From an uncultured Oscillospiraceae bacterium (GTDB taxonomy: Bacteria; Bacillota; Clostridia; Oscillospirales; Acutalibacteraceae): a stretch of DNA of 8,911 bases. Position numbers and translations under genes: made by a program. Shown piece by piece: positions 6,219 to 8,911 of this stretch. The notes beneath the pieces were generated by a model. It ran no database searches and was not told the DNA's origin. It saw only the letters and a program-made list of their open reading frames with translations. Every line of letters begins with the position of its first letter. Within the stretch, counting starts at the first letter, position 1. The stretch is taken from positions 1 through 8,911 of the forward strand of contig URDW01000089.1 in NCBI GenBank assembly GCA_900546735.1. The letters run 5' to 3'.

Positions 6219-6755
6219 AATTCCGCCGCTCCGCTGCGCATTGCCGGCCGTTTTCCGCACTGTACAGCAGGTGCAGGCGTTCACCGGCATAATACTGCGT
6301 TAAAAATTCATCTTCTTTTTGCATACCGATACGCTGCGCCACTTTAATGGAAGCGGTGTTGTCGGCTTTGATGATGGCGTAAACTTTGCTTAGGTGTAAA
6401 ACCGAAAAAGCGTATTTCTTGCAGCCGGCGGCCGCTTCCGTCGCATAGCCGCAGTGCCAAAAGGCTTTTTTCAGCAAGTAGCCGATTTCGGGTACCATGG
6501 TATTTTTATAGGGCTGCATGGTCAGCCCGGCCTGGCCGATCATTTCGCCGGTGGATTTTAAAACCACGCTCCAAAGCCCGAACCCGTGTTCGGCATAGCG
6601 CTTTCTTTGCCGGTCAAGCCACGCCTGCACGTCGCTTTCGGTAAAAGTGTGCTCGTAGGCGTACATCACCTGCGGTCCTGCAGCATGGCGGCCAAATCGG
6701 CGAAATCACGCTGCTGCATTTCTCTTGCGTATAAACGTGCCGTTTCAAATACCAT
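6214..6755 (-). pseudogene. RimJ/RimL-type GNAT acetyltransferase with frameshift
   Basis: The coding sequence runs in two frames on the minus strand. From ATG 6755 the first frame gives MVFETARLYAREMQQRDF and continues to LQDRR, then meets TGA at about 6670-6668. The rest, from VMYAYEHTF onward to the stop at 6214, lies in another frame. Joined at about 6674-6675 with one extra base (CC restored to CCC on the minus strand), the text becomes LQD-PQ-VMYAYEH. This is the normal continuous start of acetyltransferases of this type, and the total is about 180 residues, the usual length. Motifs in the downstream part are FGLWSVVLKSTGEMIGQAGLT, then EIGYLLKKAFWHCGYATEA (CoA region) and ADNTASIKVAQRIGM. 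The ribosome site AGGAG at 6763-6767 supports ATG 6755 as the original start. TGA and ATG overlap at the break (TGATG), so reinitiation could make a shortened protein. It is either a real inactivation or a one-base assembly error. It lies downstream of rsmA. Confidence 0.85.
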
Positions 6756-6833
6756 GGCGGCTCTCCTGTTTGTGCGGTGTTTTACCCGCGCACCGGTTGT
6801 GTGCGTTTTGTGTGCCGTAAAGTTTGCACATTG

Positions 6834-6864
6834 TAATTTGTAAAGCGACTTGCTTTACAAATTA
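6834..6864. repeat. 13-bp hairpin at the rsmA stop (copy 2)
   Basis: The arms at 6834-6846 and 6852-6864 are perfectly complementary (core TTTGTAAAGC/GCTTTACAAA) with loop GACTT. The rsmA stop codon lies in the 6862-6864 end. No T-tract follows on the minus strand (ACAATGTGC), so this is a weak or atypical terminator, or an mRNA-end stabiliser. Bases 6837-6858 match 1510-1531 at 20 of 22 positions. Confidence 0.65.
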
Positions 6865-7728
6865 TGCCTGCTTTTGCAGGTCGGCCACGGCTTCGGCTGC
6901 GGCGGCGAACTCGTCCATCGTCATCTCCTCCGGCCGGGCGTTCGGGCGGATGCCTGCGGCGGCGAATGCCTCGCTCAGGGCAGCTTTCGGCACGCCAAGC
7001 TGCGACGAAATGGCGTTTACAGCCGTTTTTCGCCGCTGGGAAAACGCGGCGCGCACTGTGCGGAAAAACTGCTTTTCGTCGCGCAGGGGCATTTTTTCCC
7101 GGCGCATTTTCAGGCGGATCACGGCGCTGTCCACCCGGGGACTCGGCATGAACGATTCGCGCCCCACGTCAAACAGCACTTCGGTCTCGGCCCGGTAGGC
7201 CACGGCAATGCTGACGGCGCCGGTTTTTTTGGTGCCTGCGCCGGCGCAAAGGCGCTCGGCCGCTTCCTTTTGCACCATGACGACGATCTCGTCAATGCCG
7301 GTGCAGTCCTCCAGCAGGCGCATCAAAATGGGCGATGTGATGTAGTAGGGCAGATTGGCGCAGACCTTTACAGTTGTAAAGCCTTTAAACTTGTCGCGCA
7401 GCAGCGCATTTACGTCTGTTTTTAAAATGTCGGCGTGCACCACTTCCGCGTTGCCGCATTCGCGCAGCGTTTCGGCAAGCACCGGCAGCAGGCGTGCGTC
7501 CACCTCGGCGGCCACGACAAAACCGGCGCGCGCGCAAAGCTCTTTGGTCAGCACACCCACGCCCGGGCCGATCTCCAGCACGCCGGTGCCCTTGTCCAGT
7601 CCGGCCAGCTCAGCCATGCGCGGGCACACGGCGGCGTCTACAATAAAGTTTTGCCCCAGCGCGTGCGAAAAGGAAAAGCCGTGCCGCTTCAGCAGGCTTT
7701 CCAGCGTTTTGATGTTGCAAAGGTCCAC
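6862..7728 (-). CDS. rsmA: 16S rRNA (adenine1518/1519-N6)-dimethyltransferase
   Basis: RsmA (KsgA) dimethylates two adjacent adenines in helix 45 of 16S rRNA during late 30S assembly, using S-adenosylmethionine. The 288-residue length is normal. Motifs are SHALGQNFIVD (21-31), the SAM-binding EIGPGVGVLT (52-61), acidic Glu75 in AAEVD, HADIL with Asp100, the catalytic NLPYYITSP (125-133), FMPSPRVDS (193-201) and the C-terminal AAFSQRRK (227-234). The start is GTG 7728: GGAGGG at 7735-7740 is 6 bases upstream, and family members begin shortly before this position. A longer frame to 7782 has no ribosome site and crosses the promoter. The gene has its own promoter and is divergent from the ABC exporter; the broken acetyltransferase follows on the same strand. 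Confidence 0.96.
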   Translation of the reverse strand: MDLCNIKTLESLLKRHGFSFSHALGQNFIVDAAVCPRMAELAGLDKGTGVLEIGPGVGVLTKELCARAGFVVAAEVDARLLPVLAETLRECGNAEVVHADILKTDVNALLRDKFKGFTTVKVCANLPYYITSPILMRLLEDCTGIDEIVVMVQKEAAERLCAGAGTKKTGAVSIAVAYRAETEVLFDVGRESFMPSPRVDSAVIRLKMRREKMPLRDEKQFFRTVRAAFSQRRKTAVNAISSQLGVPKAALSEAFAAAGIRPNARPEEMTMDEFAAAAEAVADLQKQA

Positions 7729-7734
7729 GTTCTT

Positions 7735-7740
7735 CCCTCC
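7735..7740 (-). promoter_or_regulatory. rsmA ribosome site deciding the GTG start
   Basis: GGAGGG on the minus strand lies six bases before GTG 7728; no ATG in this frame offers a comparable site. Confidence 0.8.
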
Positions 7741-7753
7741 GTTTCTTACCGCT

Positions 7754-7782
7754 ATTTTAGCATAAGCGCCGCCGCCTTGCAA
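7754..7782 (-). promoter_or_regulatory. rsmA promoter
   Basis: On the minus strand TTGCAA (7782-7777) and TAAAAT (7759-7754) are 17 bases apart, and TGC before the -10 gives an extended -10. The predicted start is near 7747, about 19 bases before the GTG. Confidence 0.7.
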
Positions 7783-7804
7783 CGCCTGCGCTTTTTTTGT
7801 GCCC

Positions 7805-7828
7805 TTTACAAAATTTGTTTACAAAATT
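7805..7828 (+). repeat. Tandem TTTACAAAATT direct repeat
   Basis: TTTACAAAATT occurs at 7805-7815 and again at 7818-7828, starting 13 bases apart. It lies directly upstream of the exporter promoter and could be a regulator site or an AT-rich upstream promoter element. Confidence 0.4.
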
Positions 7829-7832
7829 CTAC

Positions 7833-7860
7833 TTGAAATCTGAGACGCCGTCTCTATAAT
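7833..7860 (+). promoter_or_regulatory. ABC exporter promoter with palindrome in spacer
   Basis: TTGAAA (7833-7838), a 16-base spacer and a perfect TATAAT (7855-7860) form the promoter. The spacer ends with the palindrome GAGACG-C-CGTCTC (7842-7854), which abuts the -10. A dyad in this position is where repressors commonly bind. The cognate regulator is not in the window. Confidence 0.75.
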
Positions 7861-7869
7861 ATTATTTAC

Positions 7870-7957
7870 CTTATATTCTTTTGCAGAATAAGCCGTTTTT
7901 GTGACAAATCTGTTTGCCAAATGCGCGCGCCGGTGCGCCCGGTGTGCGTTTTGTTTT
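7870..7957 (+). promoter_or_regulatory. Exporter leader with terminator-like hairpin (possible attenuator)
   Basis: After a first weak stem near 7870-7893 (CTT..ATTC with GAATAAG), a stronger hairpin pairs CGCGCGCCGG (7924-7933) with CCGGTGTGCG (7939-7948), including two G-U pairs and loop TGCGC. TTTTGTTTT (7949-7957) follows. It stands between the promoter and the exporter ribosome site, where an attenuator would be. A leader-peptide frame could start at GTG 7901 or ATG 7921, but neither has a convincing ribosome site. Confidence 0.5.
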
Positions 7958-7997
7958 GCAGCGTTATTTATGGTTTCGGAATTGAGGGGGAGGGGCT

Positions 7998-8864
7998 ATG
8001 TTCAAAAAACTGATGCCGTACATGAAAGGCTACTGGCTTTTGTCCGTTGTCAGCATCGTCGGCATGGCGGCCGAGGCCGCCTGCGAGCTGGCGCTGCCGA
8101 AAACGATGGCCGTCATCGTGGACCAGGGCATCGTGAACGGCGACAACGCGTTTATTTTGACGACCGGCATCCGCATGATCATTTTGGCGCTCATCGGCAT
8201 GGCCGGCGGCATCATTGCCGGCAAGGCTTCGGCCGATGCCAGCCAGGGCTTTGCCCACAAGCTGCGCGGCGCCATGTATGAAAAGATCGCCGGGTATTCG
8301 TTTAAAAATATTGATGACTTTTCCACGGCCAGCTTAACGACGCGCCTGACGAACGACGTGAACACCATCCAGCTCACCATTATGATGGTGCTGCGCATTC
8401 TGGTGCGCGCGCCCGCCATGCTGATCATCTCGGCTTTTTATGCGTTTTCCATCAACGCGCGCCTGGCCTGCGTGATCCTCGGCGTGCTGCCGCTGATCCT
8501 CATTGCCGTGGCCGTCATCATGAAAGTCGGCTTTCCGATGTTTCAGCGCATGCAGCGCAGGATCGACGCGATCAACGCCGTCATTCAGGAAAACCTGATC
8601 GGCATCCGCGTGGTCAAGGCGTTTGTGCGGGAAGACCATGAAAAAGAGAAGTTTAAAAAGAGGAACGACGACCTGATGGCGATCGGCATCAGGGCCGGCA
8701 ACATGATCATTACGGCCATGCCCATCATGATGCTGGTGTTCAACGCCGCCATCGTGATCGTGATCTGGTTCGGCGGCAACCAGGTCGGCACCGGCGACAT
8801 GCAGATCGGCGACCTGATGAGCTTTATCACCTATATTTCGCAGATCCTGATGAGCAGCATGATG
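7998..8864 (+). CDS. ABC exporter, transmembrane half only (3' end missing)
   Basis: The 289 genuine residues are the membrane domain of a type I (type IV fold) ABC exporter. Five full membrane helices lie near 12-34, 53-75, 129-150, 156-178 and 238-259, and the sixth starts at about 272. Characteristic cytoplasmic-loop text is FKNIDDFSTASLTTRLTNDV (102-121) and ENLIGIRVVKAFVREDHEKE (198-217), the usual coupling-helix surroundings in multidrug and lipid exporters. The ATP-binding domain (Walker A, signature, Walker B) would follow but is beyond the contig. Close relatives in Firmicutes often work as heterodimers encoded by two adjacent genes; a partner would be downstream. ATG 7998 has a very strong GGGGGAGGGG site at 7986-7995. 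From 8865 the frame runs into adapter, adding LSLIHISEPTRH, which is not part of the protein. The substrate cannot be inferred. Confidence 0.93.
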
Positions 8865-8911
8865 CTGTCTCTTATACACATCTCCGAGCCCACGAGACAC
8901 TGAGCGATCTC
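8865..8911 (-). other. Nextera P7/i7 adapter, not genomic
   Basis: CTGTCTCTTATACACATCT (8865-8883) is the Tn5 mosaic end. The rest of the read-2 adapter runs to 8898, the index ACTGAGCG is at 8899-8906 (reverse complement of 8-15), and 8907-8911 begins the P7 sequence. It is the exact inverted copy of 3-49. Genomic sequence ends at 8864. Confidence 0.98.

Noticed and set aside
5375..6241. 288-codon open frame on the minus strand opposite the PH-like and GNAT genes
   Set aside because: It is the antisense shadow of two good genes and crosses a strong terminator palindrome; no motifs.
7764..7798. Plus-strand terminator (AAGCGC/GCGCTT plus seven Ts) in the rsmA promoter region
   Set aside because: The stem is only 6 bp with an 18-base loop and no plus-strand gene ends there; probably coincidental with the rsmA -35 region.
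7901..8281. 126-codon frame from GTG 7901 overlapping the exporter start
   Set aside because: No ribosome site is present and most of it is an out-of-frame reading of the exporter; at most its first codons could matter as a leader.
50..8864. A new defence, CRISPR or mobile system
   Set aside because: No CRISPR repeats, integrase, toxin-antitoxin pair, prophage gene or tRNA was found; the genes are serine synthesis, biotin uptake, rRNA methylation, acetyltransferases, an esterase and a transporter.
3..8911. Complete transposon or linear element bounded by inverted repeats
   Set aside because: The repeats are library adapters with index and P7 sequence; no transposase or mobility gene lies between them.

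Overview
The window looks like an assembled contig from a shotgun library of a GC-rich Gram-positive bacterium, most likely a Clostridia-type Firmicute. The clues are strong AGGAGG-type ribosome sites, consensus sigma-A-like promoters, a short ACT-type SerA, a BirA-type operator on bioY and short U-tract terminators. That assignment is inference; no rRNA or other phylogenetic marker beyond rsmA is present. Both ends carry untrimmed Illumina Nextera adapter (1-49 and 8865-8911). Only about 50-8864 is genomic, and the two outermost genes are cut by the contig ends, not by biology.

Layout. 50-1610 (+): the 3' part of an AIM24-family gene, then a cytoplasmic SGNH esterase of the sialate O-acetylesterase type, closed by a strong terminator. 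1636-3884 (-): a serC-serA operon making phosphoserine, with overlapping stop and start codons and its own promoter at 3994-4021. 3885-4314: a divergent regulatory region holding the serCA promoter and leader, an unexplained structured stretch ending in a minus-strand terminator, and the bioY promoter with an overlapping biotin-repressor operator. 4315-6100 (+): bioY with terminator, then a membrane PH-like protein overlapping a YhbS-like acetyltransferase, with terminator. 6214-7728 (-): rsmA (ksgA), followed by a second acetyltransferase gene broken by a single-base frameshift. 7805-8864 (+): a divergent promoter with a palindromic operator in its spacer, a leader containing a terminator-like hairpin, and the transmembrane half of an ABC exporter cut by the contig end.

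Most of the content is housekeeping: serine synthesis, biotin uptake and rRNA methylation. I see no new multigene system. The points worth a second look are regulatory or structural: the likely attenuated and repressed ABC exporter leader, the BirA box, an unexplained RNA-like region upstream of serCA, a small family of stop-codon hairpins with a GTAAAGC/GCTTTAC core, the frameshifted acetyltransferase, and the adapter ends, which imitate transposon inverted repeats and add a false tail to a protein.
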